Source: Nautiliaceae bacterium (GTDB lineage: Bacteria > Campylobacterota > Campylobacteria > Campylobacterales > Nautiliaceae). From it: 5,842 nucleotides of DNA. Below are positions 1 through 5,526 of the stretch, one piece after another (the first letter of the stretch is position 1; each line of letters opens with the position of its first letter). The stretch covers positions 1 to 5,842 of the forward strand of contig JALVUH010000098.1 of NCBI GenBank assembly GCA_027035735.1, given 5' to 3'. Position numbers and translations under genes: made by a program. The notes under the pieces are model-generated. The model saw only the letters and a program-made list of their open reading frames with translations, made no database searches and was not told where the DNA came from.

Positions 1-1166
1 GTATCAACTCCATAATAACATGGTCCAGTTGTAGCAGGAGAAGCTATTCTCATATGAACTTCTTTTGCTCCTGCTTCTTTTAACATTCTTACAATTCTTC
101 TTGAAGTGGTACCTCTTACTATACTATCATCAATTACAATTAATTTTTTTCCTTCTATTTTGTGTTTAATAGGAGAGAGTTTCATTTTTACTTTTAAATC
201 CCTAACTTCTTGGGTTGGTTCAATAAATGTTCTTCCTACATAATGATTTCTCATAATTGCCATTTCAAAAGGGATACCACTTTCTTCTGCATATCCAAGA
301 GCAGCCGCTACTCCACTATCAGGCACTGGAACTACCATATCGGCATCAACTGGCAATTCTTTTGCAAGTTCTCTTCCCATTTGTTTTCTAACAGAATATA
401 CATTTTTGCCAAAAACATTGCTATCAGGTCTTGCAAAATAGATATATTCAAATACACACTGTTTAGGAGTTGGATTAAAAATCATTTCACTTTGAATTTT
501 ACCATCTTCAAAAATTATCATTTCTCCTGGTTTTACATCTCTTACAAATTCAGCTCCTACTAGTTCAAATGCACAAGTTTCACTTGCTACTATATATCCT
601 CCACTTTTTAATTTTCCAAGACTTAATGGTCTAAATCCAAAAGGATCACGAATTGCAAACATTTTAGAGCGACTAAGTATAATTAACGAAAAAGCCCCTT
701 TAATTTTTTTTACCGCATTGATAATTCTTTGTTTAAGAGTAGGAGTTTCATAATCTTTTGCTATTAAATGAATAATATTTTCAGTATCCATATTTGTTTG
801 GAAAATTGCACCTTTTTTTGTAAGTTCTTCTCTTATTTCTTTTGCATTTACTAAATTTCCATTATGAACAATGGAAATTTCTCCAAGTCCATATCTTGCA
901 AATACAGGTTGAGCATCAAGTATTGAATCATCTCCTGCAGTTGAATATCTAGTATGGCCTATTGCCATATTTCCTTTTAATATTTTAAAATGCTCTTCTT
1001 TAAATATTTGAGTAACAAGTCCTCTATCTTTTACTGTTTTTATTTTACCTTCAAAACTACTGCTAATTCCTGCTGCTTCTTGACCTCTGTGTTGCATTGA
1101 AAAGAGCGCATAAAAAGCTAATTTACTTGCATTTTCATTTCCATAAATACCGACTACTGAACACAT
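1..1166 (-). CDS. purF: Amidophosphoribosyltransferase (C-terminus cut off by window start)
   Basis: PurF makes 5-phosphoribosylamine from PRPP and glutamine, the first committed step of de novo purine synthesis, in the cytosol. I translated 388 complete codons from the ATG at 1166; the frame stays open to base 1, and about 60 residues of the usual ~450 are missing. The N-terminal Ntn glutaminase domain begins Met-Cys, so Cys2 becomes the catalytic N-terminal Cys after Met removal. GHTRYST (70-76), HNGN (101-104) and NMDTE (125-129) follow as glutamine-site motifs. The phosphoribosyltransferase half has EYIYFARPDS (240-249) and the PRPP loop VIDDSIVRGTT (344-354). Cys237 and Cys383 match the positions of two 4Fe-4S ligands of the Bacillus-type enzyme; the other two would lie beyond the edge. 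No propeptide is possible, because the dapB stop is in the same frame 9 nt upstream. The SD AAGGA (1176-1172) overlaps the last base of the dapB stop, so the two genes are probably co-translated. Confidence 0.97.
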   Translation of the reverse strand, partial: MCSVVGIYGNENASKLAFYALFSMQHRGQEAAGISSSFEGKIKTVKDRGLVTQIFKEEHFKILKGNMAIGHTRYSTAGDDSILDAQPVFARYGLGEISIVHNGNLVNAKEIREELTKKGAIFQTNMDTENIIHLIAKDYETPTLKQRIINAVKKIKGAFSLIILSRSKMFAIRDPFGFRPLSLGKLKSGGYIVASETCAFELVGAEFVRDVKPGEMIIFEDGKIQSEMIFNPTPKQCVFEYIYFARPDSNVFGKNVYSVRKQMGRELAKELPVDADMVVPVPDSGVAAALGYAEESGIPFEMAIMRNHYVGRTFIEPTQEVRDLKVKMKLSPIKHKIEGKKLIVIDDSIVRGTTSRRIVRMLKEAGAKEVHMRIASPATTGPCYYGVD

Positions 1167-1175
1167 TTTTTTCCT

Positions 1176-1937
1176 TTATAAGCCTAGTGCGTCATTTATT
1201 GAATAAAGCCCTGGTTTTTGATTTATAAGCCATTTTGCTACTTTTATAGCACCTCTAGCGAATGTTTCTCTGCTTGTTGCAGTGTGATTTAGTTCTAAAA
1301 ATTCACCATCATTATAAAATCCAACTGTGTGTCTTCCAACTACATCACCACCTCTTACGGCAAATACACCAATTTCATCTTTACTTCTTGGACCTACATG
1401 TCCGCTTCTTCCTGTAACTATTACATTTTTAAGTTCAAGTCCTCTAGCTTTTGCACAACTCTCAGCCAAAGTCAAAGCAGTTCCACTTGGTGCATCAACT
1501 TTATATCTGTGGTGTTGTTCTACTATTTCTATATCAAAATCTCTAAGTTTTTCACTAACCATTGCTACTAATTTATTAAGTATGGCAATACCTAAACTCA
1601 TATTTGTAGCATAAAGAATAGGAGTTTTTTTGCTAGCTTCTATCATAAGATTTTTTTGATGATCATTTAGTCCTGTTGTTGCAATTACAAGTGGTTTTGG
1701 GTTTTCTAGTGCTGCTTCAAGTAAGTTTTGAGTAGCAATTGGAGCAGAAAAATCAATAACAATATCTGAATTTTCTAAAAGAGTTTTTGCATCATTTGTG
1801 ATTATTGTATCTTCATCAAATTCTATTGTCTGTTTTCCTTGAAACATTACAGCACCAATTTTTGCATTTTCTTCTTTTAAAATTTTAATTAAAAGCTGAC
1901 CAACTCTTCCAGTTGCACCTACAATACCATATTTCAT
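1176..1937 (-). CDS. dapB: 4-hydroxy-tetrahydrodipicolinate reductase
   Basis: DapB reduces 4-hydroxy-tetrahydrodipicolinate with NAD(P)H in the diaminopimelate/lysine pathway, giving precursors for peptidoglycan and lysine. The 253-aa protein starts with a Rossmann nucleotide loop, GATGRVG (7-13). It has the family's catalytic signature, His142-His143, Lys146 and DAPSGTA (148-154), in which the second His is the expected proton donor and the Lys binds substrate. The C-terminal part carries the usual RGGDVVGRHTV (195-205) and the H-TATSRETFARGA run (218-230). The length is slightly below the E. coli enzyme (273) and normal for shorter bacterial forms. The ATG directly abuts the trxB TAA with no spacer, and its SD (GGAG) lies in the last codons of trxB, so translation is likely coupled. 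purF follows 9 nt later. A dapB-purF pairing is also known in Campylobacter as I recall it, which fits the proposed phylum. Confidence 0.97.
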   Translation of the reverse strand: MKYGIVGATGRVGQLLIKILKEENAKIGAVMFQGKQTIEFDEDTIITNDAKTLLENSDIVIDFSAPIATQNLLEAALENPKPLVIATTGLNDHQKNLMIEASKKTPILYATNMSLGIAILNKLVAMVSEKLRDFDIEIVEQHHRYKVDAPSGTALTLAESCAKARGLELKNVIVTGRSGHVGPRSKDEIGVFAVRGGDVVGRHTVGFYNDGEFLELNHTATSRETFARGAIKVAKWLINQKPGLYSINDALGL

Positions 1938-2837
1938 TTATTCTCCTTTTTCTACATATTTTAGGGCATTAATAGCGGCTACAGCTCCATCTCCTGCTGC
2001 AGCAACTACTTGTTTTACTGCATTTTCTCTAATATCACCTGCTGCATAAAGTCCTTTTCTTGAAGTTTGCATATTTAAATCTACTTTAACTTCTCCCCAT
2101 TCATTAAGCTCTACTAAATCTTTTACTAATTCATTATTAACTTTCATTCCAACAAATACAAAAATTCCATCAACTTTTATCTCTTTATTTGAAGATAGAA
2201 TTATACCTTCTACAAATTCTTTTCCCAATACTTTTTTTACAGTTTCATTATAGATTATTTCTATATTTGGAGTATTAAAAACTTTTTTTTGAGTAGAAGG
2301 AGCGGCTCTAAATTTATCACGTCTATGTATTAAATACACTTTTTTTGCTATCTTACTAAGATATAAAGCTTCTTCAAGAGCAGTATCACCACCTCCAATT
2401 ACAGCTACAATTTTATCTTTATAAAAAAATCCATCGCATACAGCACAATAACTTACACCTCTTCCAATAAATTCTTCTTCACCTTCAAATCCTGCTTTTT
2501 TAGGAGTTGAACCTGTTGCAACTATTACAGCTTTTGAAATGTATTCATTTTTGTGTGTTTTAACTATCCATTTTTCATTTTCAACTTTTAATTCTTTTAC
2601 TTCTTCACTTTTGATTTTGGCACCAAATCTTTTAGCTTGCTCAGGCCAACAAGCCATAAATTCAAGACCACTTTTTATTTCACAAACTCCTGGATAGTTT
2701 TCAATTTCACTGCTTAGAGTAATTTGTCCTCCCGGAGTTAATTTTTCTAATATTAATGTTTTAGCACCTAATCTACTTGCATAAATACCGCTACTTAGTC
2801 CTGCTGGACCTGCTCCAATTATTATAATGTCATACAT
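1938..2837 (-). CDS. trxB: Thioredoxin reductase (NADPH, FAD)
   Basis: TrxB transfers electrons from NADPH through FAD and a redox-active disulfide to thioredoxin in the cytosol. The 299-aa protein has the normal length for the low-molecular-weight bacterial type. The FAD Rossmann motif GAGPAG is at 8-13, and TPGGQI (34-39) and ENYPG (46-50) are typical. The active-site pair is Cys131-Ala-Val-Cys134, followed by Asp135. The NADPH domain has GGGDTA (148-153) and the phosphate-binding HRRDKFRA (171-178). The second FAD motif, GLYAAGDIR, is at 262-270. Cys52 and Cys63 are extra, non-catalytic cysteines. The ATG at 2837 is preceded by SD AAGGA (2847-2843) with 5-nt spacing. The upstream inverted repeat reaches into this SD. 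The substrate, trxA, is two genes upstream on the same strand, so the redox pair is probably co-expressed. Confidence 0.97.
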   Translation of the reverse strand: MYDIIIIGAGPAGLSSGIYASRLGAKTLILEKLTPGGQITLSSEIENYPGVCEIKSGLEFMACWPEQAKRFGAKIKSEEVKELKVENEKWIVKTHKNEYISKAVIVATGSTPKKAGFEGEEEFIGRGVSYCAVCDGFFYKDKIVAVIGGGDTALEEALYLSKIAKKVYLIHRRDKFRAAPSTQKKVFNTPNIEIIYNETVKKVLGKEFVEGIILSSNKEIKVDGIFVFVGMKVNNELVKDLVELNEWGEVKVDLNMQTSRKGLYAAGDIRENAVKQVVAAAGDGAVAAINALKYVEKGE

Positions 2838-2845
2838 TTTTTTCC

Positions 2846-2892
2846 TTTTAAAGTAAGATATAAAAATATCATTTTCATATCTTACTTTAAAA
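2846..2892 (-). promoter_or_regulatory. Perfect 16-bp inverted repeat in the trxB leader
   Basis: The arms 2846-2861 and 2877-2892 are exact reverse complements around a 15-nt loop; the match ends at 2845/2893. In the mRNA the 5' arm contains the TAA of the upstream hypothetical gene (2884-2882). The 3' arm ends in AAAA, the first two or more bases of the trxB SD, just 8 nt before the ATG. Only two of the 16 pairs are G-C. No U-tract follows on either strand, so this is not a standard terminator. A second GATAT copy in the loop (2870-2866 in transcript order) can also pair with the ATATC of the 3' arm, giving a 5-bp alternative hairpin with a UUUU loop. A role in translational coupling or RNA processing is inference. 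Confidence 0.6.
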
Positions 2893-3262
2893 CTTTTAGA
2901 GGTGAATCTTGTTTGTATAAAAATTTATGATATCTTTTTATTTTTACTACAACTGGTACTTCATAAATATTTAGATATTGTATAAGTTTAATTATAGTAT
3001 TTATTCCTGCTGTTGTATATATTATATTTTTAAAATTTTTTCTTTTTTGATAAATATCAACAGCTAAAATTGGATAATCTTTTGGAATTTGTTTTATTAA
3101 ATCTTTTAGATTTGACATACGAGAACTAAAAAGAAGTAAATAATATTCATTTTTTTTAGGGACAAAAATATCATTTTTTGTATAGAAAGTGAGTTTATTA
3201 AAATCTACAAATTTATATTCACTAAACTTATATTTAAAATAGAAAAAAAATGCAGCTACCAT
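2882..3262 (-). CDS. Hypothetical protein, probable membrane-anchored cysteine-less thioredoxin-like fold
   Basis: I do not recognise a named family. From the ATG at 3262 it is a 126-aa basic protein with no cysteine. The N-terminus is hydrophobic and aromatic (2-9, AAFFFYF), but half a membrane span long. The middle and end read as a beta-alpha-beta-alpha-beta-beta order: YYLLLFS (40-46), an amphipathic helix (51-59), YPILAVDIYQ (63-72), a helix (88-98), then NIYEVPVVVKIKR (98-110) and KFLYKQD (113-119). The Val-Pro at 102-103 lines up with the cis-Pro segment of the adjacent TrxA (GIRSIPTVLFFKNGEL), and FSSRMS (45-50) sits where TrxA has WCGPC. That likeness is my own comparison by eye. The ATG has only a weak GGGG upstream. 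The frame stays open up to the end of trxA, and an AUA at 3310 has a good GGAG 7 nt before it. That start would give 142 aa with a complete N-terminal membrane anchor. The gene lies between trxA and trxB, so a redox-related role is plausible but unproven. Confidence 0.75.
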   Translation of the reverse strand: MVAAFFFYFKYKFSEYKFVDFNKLTFYTKNDIFVPKKNEYYLLLFSSRMSNLKDLIKQIPKDYPILAVDIYQKRKNFKNIIYTTAGINTIIKLIQYLNIYEVPVVVKIKRYHKFLYKQDSPLKVLK

Positions 3263-3312
3263 TAATGCCCCAAAAAAGGAGCTAAAAGTGTAAAAAAATT
3301 TAGATTTTATTC

Positions 3313-3636
3313 TTATTCTCCAAGAAGTGCGTTAATTTTTTCTTCATACATTGCTTTTGGAGCAGCTCCTATCATGCTATCAGCAAGTTCTCCGTTTTTG
3401 AAGAATAGAACTGTTGGGATACTTCTGATTCCAAATTGCATTGCAAGTTCTTGTTGTTCATCAGTATTGATTTTTCCAACAACTACACCTTTATCTTTAT
3501 ATTCTTCACTAAGTTCTTCAATGATAGGTGCAATCATTCTACAAGGTCCACACCATGGTGCCCAGAAATCTACTACTGCAACTTTTGCGTTTTTTACTGT
3601 ATCTACGAAATTATCTTTTGTTAATTCTAATGCCAT
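3313..3636 (-). CDS. trxA: Thioredoxin
   Basis: This small cytosolic dithiol protein reduces disulfides in ribonucleotide reductase, peroxiredoxins and other partners, and is recharged by TrxB. The 107-aa length is standard for TrxA. The buried Asp is at 23 (VVDFWA), the active site WCGPC at 28-32 (Cys29, Cys32), the cis-Pro at 74 (RSIPT), and the final strand pair VLFFKNGE at 76-83 with Gly90 after it. All key residues are present, so it should be active. The SD AAGGAG (3647-3642) is 5 nt before the ATG at 3636, and a TATAAT -10 lies just upstream. It is the first gene of the trxA-hypothetical-trxB-dapB-purF run. The end of trxA carries the GGAG that may serve as the ribosome site of the next gene. 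Confidence 0.98.
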   Translation of the reverse strand: MALELTKDNFVDTVKNAKVAVVDFWAPWCGPCRMIAPIIEELSEEYKDKGVVVGKINTDEQQELAMQFGIRSIPTVLFFKNGELADSMIGAAPKAMYEEKINALLGE

Positions 3637-3657
3637 AAAGACTCCTTTTTTTTCTTA

Positions 3658-3663
3658 ATTATA
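3658..3663 (-). promoter_or_regulatory. Candidate -10 element for trxA
   Basis: Reading the minus strand, a perfect TATAAT lies at 3663-3658, in the 43-nt gap between the 62-aa gene and trxA. Transcription would begin near 3651, leaving a very short leader before the AAGGAG at 3647-3642. No convincing -35 box is visible, which is usual for sigma70 promoters of Campylobacterota. I see no terminator between the upstream gene and this site, so it may add to read-through from sqr. Confidence 0.5.
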
Positions 3664-3679
3664 CATAAATTTTTTTATT

Positions 3680-3868
3680 TTATCCATTTACAGATGCTGT
3701 TTTTTTGAATTTAAGTGATAAAACTATAAATCTTATCACTTGCCATATAATACATTTTCTTTTCCATCTCTCAAATGAAGTGGGATACATACCAAATTTA
3801 CTCTCATCATATGCTCTTTTTTCCCATTCTTTTATTTTTAATCCAATTTGTGGACTTCTTATTGCCAT
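3680..3868 (-). CDS. Small basic protein of unknown function, downstream of sqr
   Basis: This 62-aa protein is not one I recognise. It is Lys/Arg-rich, with an N-terminal part containing IGLKIKEWEKRAYDESKFGM (8-27) and a C-terminal hydrophobic stretch IIWQVIRFIVLSL (40-52) flanked by WKRK (35-38) and KFKK (53-56). That pattern suits a short membrane-associated or amphipathic helix with positive ends. It has one cysteine, Cys39. A strong SD AAGGAG stands 5 nt before the ATG at 3868, and the gap to the sqr stop is only 12 nt, so I consider it a real gene co-translated with sqr. It could be a small accessory or anchor for the oxidoreductase, but nothing in its sequence proves that. It has no close resemblance to c-type cytochromes (no CxxCH) or ferredoxins. 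Confidence 0.7.
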   Translation of the reverse strand: MAIRSPQIGLKIKEWEKRAYDESKFGMYPTSFERWKRKCIIWQVIRFIVLSLKFKKTASVNG

Positions 3869-3880
3869 AATTTCTCCTTT

Positions 3881-5347
3881 TTAATCTGGTATTAAATACC
3901 AAAATGGTTTTGCTTTTGCTTTGCATAGGAAAATATAATGCATAAGCCATTTAAACCAATGACCTGCACTTCCAACTTCTCCAATTGTATATTTAATATC
4001 CCTTCCAAAGTCTGGATATTTTTTGAAATCAGGAATTGTAGGATAAACTGACATACTTCCAGCAATTCCTCTAAATCCATAGTTAATTGATACAACGCAA
4101 ATACTTGCTATCTCACCCATACTTGCTTTGTGTCTAAAACTAGGCTTTCCTTCAAGTATCCACTCAGCTATATTTAGAGCAGTTGCATGAGCCATAACTG
4201 CACTTGGCATACCTGTTCTAGGCGGTGCTGGTGTTAGAGGTCTACCTGAAGCGGTTTTATTTGGCATTGATATTGGATGAGGTGGTGCAAATGCAATACC
4301 TACTGCAAAAATATTTGGATATGTTGGATTTTGAAGTTTTTTTGGCCATTCATCAGCACCCCATTCATGATAAGGTTTTTTTGCGCTTTCATAATCAGCA
4401 TCAACTATCATTAATCCATTTGGTTTAAATAGTTTATCTGTATAATCTTCTCCATTTGGTCCAACACCTTTTATTCCAACTCCAGAGAATGGTGGAATAA
4501 GCATTGCAAAATCATACTCAATCTCTTTTTCTTCACCTTCATATGTTTCATAATAAACTTTATTAGGTTCTACTTTGTATACACTTGCTTTTGTTATCCA
4601 ATCAACTCCATATTCGCTAAACATTGAGCGGATGATATTGTTTGTATGAGAAATATATCCGTTATTTTTAACATAAGCACCACCTAGCCCTAAATCTCCA
4701 AGAAACATTTCATTTGTAATATATGTAACATCAATATAATCCATTAAATCTAAATCATATACTTTTGATGCTACATTCATTGTATATTCAACTGCTGCAC
4801 CTTGACATGTACATCCACCATGTCCAAGTCCAATAAGTACTTTTTGTTTTTTACCTTTTTTTGCATTTTCTATAACTTTGCTAAGTTCTCTCCATGCATG
4901 TTCTGCGTGGTCATAGCTACAAATTGAAACAGTATTACCAGTATCTGGTCCAAGTCCAGGGGTTGCTGAAAAGTTTAGTTTAGGTCCTGTTGCATTAATT
5001 AGAAAGTCGTAATAAACTTTTTCTTTTTCACCTTTTCTTTTAGGATTAGTATATTCAATCGTTACATATGGTTTATTATCTCCATCACCTTCTGGATGAA
5101 TACTAAGAGCTTTTGCTTGTTTGAATTCAATTCCAAGTTTTTCATATACTGGAGCAAGCTCAAAATAAACTTGTTCTGGTTTCATATATCCAGCACCAAC
5201 CCAAATATTAGATGGGACCCATTGATAATTTTTATTAGGTGATACCACAATAATTTCGGCTTTATTTTTTAATTTATGTTTTAAATTTAAGGCTGCCGTA
5301 TGTCCAGAAATTCCAGCTCCAAGGATTACAACTTTTGGTTTTGACAT
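3881..5347 (-). CDS. sqr: Sulfide:quinone oxidoreductase (FAD flavoprotein)
   Basis: SQR oxidises sulfide to sulfane sulfur/polysulfide and passes two electrons through FAD to the membrane quinone pool; it is a peripheral membrane enzyme. I start it at the ATG at 5347 (488 aa), because an AAAGG site lies at 5358-5354. The in-frame TTG at 5362 would sit upstream of that site and has none of its own. In this numbering GAGISG (10-15) is the FAD Rossmann motif. Cys143 (SICSYDHAEHAW), Cys179/Cys181 (GGCTCQG) and Cys417 (ASICVVS) occupy the places of the three redox cysteines of SQRs. A second FAD-domain motif NIFAVGIAFAPP spans 345-356. The last ~25 residues (HWFKWLMHYIFL...) form the amphipathic membrane-contact region. 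It is longer than the ~430-aa type I enzymes, so it belongs to another SQR subtype, which I cannot fix by eye. A related flavocytochrome c flavin subunit is less likely since no signal peptide is seen. The 62-aa gene follows at 12 nt. Confidence 0.9.
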   Translation of the reverse strand: MSKPKVVILGAGISGHTAALNLKHKLKNKAEIIVVSPNKNYQWVPSNIWVGAGYMKPEQVYFELAPVYEKLGIEFKQAKALSIHPEGDGDNKPYVTIEYTNPKRKGEKEKVYYDFLINATGPKLNFSATPGLGPDTGNTVSICSYDHAEHAWRELSKVIENAKKGKKQKVLIGLGHGGCTCQGAAVEYTMNVASKVYDLDLMDYIDVTYITNEMFLGDLGLGGAYVKNNGYISHTNNIIRSMFSEYGVDWITKASVYKVEPNKVYYETYEGEEKEIEYDFAMLIPPFSGVGIKGVGPNGEDYTDKLFKPNGLMIVDADYESAKKPYHEWGADEWPKKLQNPTYPNIFAVGIAFAPPHPISMPNKTASGRPLTPAPPRTGMPSAVMAHATALNIAEWILEGKPSFRHKASMGEIASICVVSINYGFRGIAGSMSVYPTIPDFKKYPDFGRDIKYTIGEVGSAGHWFKWLMHYIFLCKAKAKPFWYLIPD

Positions 5348-5378
5348 TTTTTTACCTTTCAAATTTAATATTTAATTA

Positions 5379-5387
5379 ATTATATCA
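5379..5387 (-). promoter_or_regulatory. Extended -10 promoter for sqr
   Basis: On the minus strand TGATATAAT lies at 5387-5379: a perfect TATAAT with the TGn extension. A start near 5372 would give a leader of about 25 nt carrying the AAAGG at 5358-5354 before the ATG at 5347. This also supports the 5347 start over the TTG at 5362, which would lie only about 10 nt inside the transcript. No clear -35 box is visible. Confidence 0.6.
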
Positions 5388-5444
5388 TTCTTAAATAAAA
5401 AAGGAGTAAAAATATCTTAAATGGTAAAAAAGTTATTGCTAGTT

Positions 5445-5459
5445 ATAAGAAAATCTTAT
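5445..5459. promoter_or_regulatory. Small palindrome upstream of the sqr promoter (possible operator)
   Basis: ATAAGA (5445-5450) and TCTTAT (5454-5459) form a perfect 6-bp inverted repeat with a 3-nt AAA spacer, about 60 bp upstream of the sqr -10. The size and symmetry would suit a dimeric regulator, but in DNA this AT-rich such a palindrome can arise by chance. I cannot name a regulator. Confidence 0.2.
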
Positions 5460-5491
5460 TAAAATTGAAGTGTCAAAGAATAAGTTTGGAT

Positions 5492-5526
5492 AAAAAGAAA
5501 AAAAGACGCAGATTAGTGATCTGCGT
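5492..5526 (-). terminator. Rho-independent terminator of the NrfD/PsrC-like gene
   Basis: In transcript order the arms ACGCAGAT (5526-5519) and ATCTGCGT (5513-5506) form an 8-bp stem with a 5-nt CACTA loop. It is followed, after one C, by seven T, a C and five T (5504-5492). The stop codon TAA (5515-5513) lies in the loop and at the start of the 3' arm, so the last codons encode the 5' arm. It separates the upstream operon from sqr, which then needs its own promoter. Confidence 0.85.

Noticed and set aside
210..563. Plus-strand open frame of 117 codons inside purF
   Set aside because: It lies opposite a fully motif-supported purF; its Phe/Ser/Ile/Tyr-rich composition is typical of an antisense shadow.
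1327..1614. Plus-strand open frames opposite dapB
   Set aside because: dapB is intact with all catalytic motifs on the other strand; no SD or recognisable protein on the plus strand.
3374..3658. Plus-strand open frames opposite trxA
   Set aside because: Shadows of the short, highly conserved trxA; no ribosome site or independent signal.
3690..3707. ACAG-ATG-CTGT followed by a T run on the plus strand, resembling a mini terminator
   Set aside because: The stem has only 4 bp, it lies inside the 62-aa gene's coding end, and nothing upstream is transcribed on the plus strand.
3892..4428. Open frames on both strands inside sqr (3892-4095 minus, 4225-4428 plus)
   Set aside because: They overlap the continuous SQR reading frame including its Cys417 and C-terminal region, so there is no reason to propose a frameshift.
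5348..5362. In-frame TTG start five codons upstream of the sqr ATG
   Set aside because: The AAAGG ribosome site at 5358-5354 lies inside this extension and fits the ATG at 5347; the TTG has no site of its own and is too close to the predicted transcript start.
5401..5462. AAGGAG (5401-5406) followed by a 13-codon plus-strand frame from the ATG at 5421
   Set aside because: The 14-nt spacing is too long, the frame is very short, and the region is the minus-strand promoter zone of sqr.
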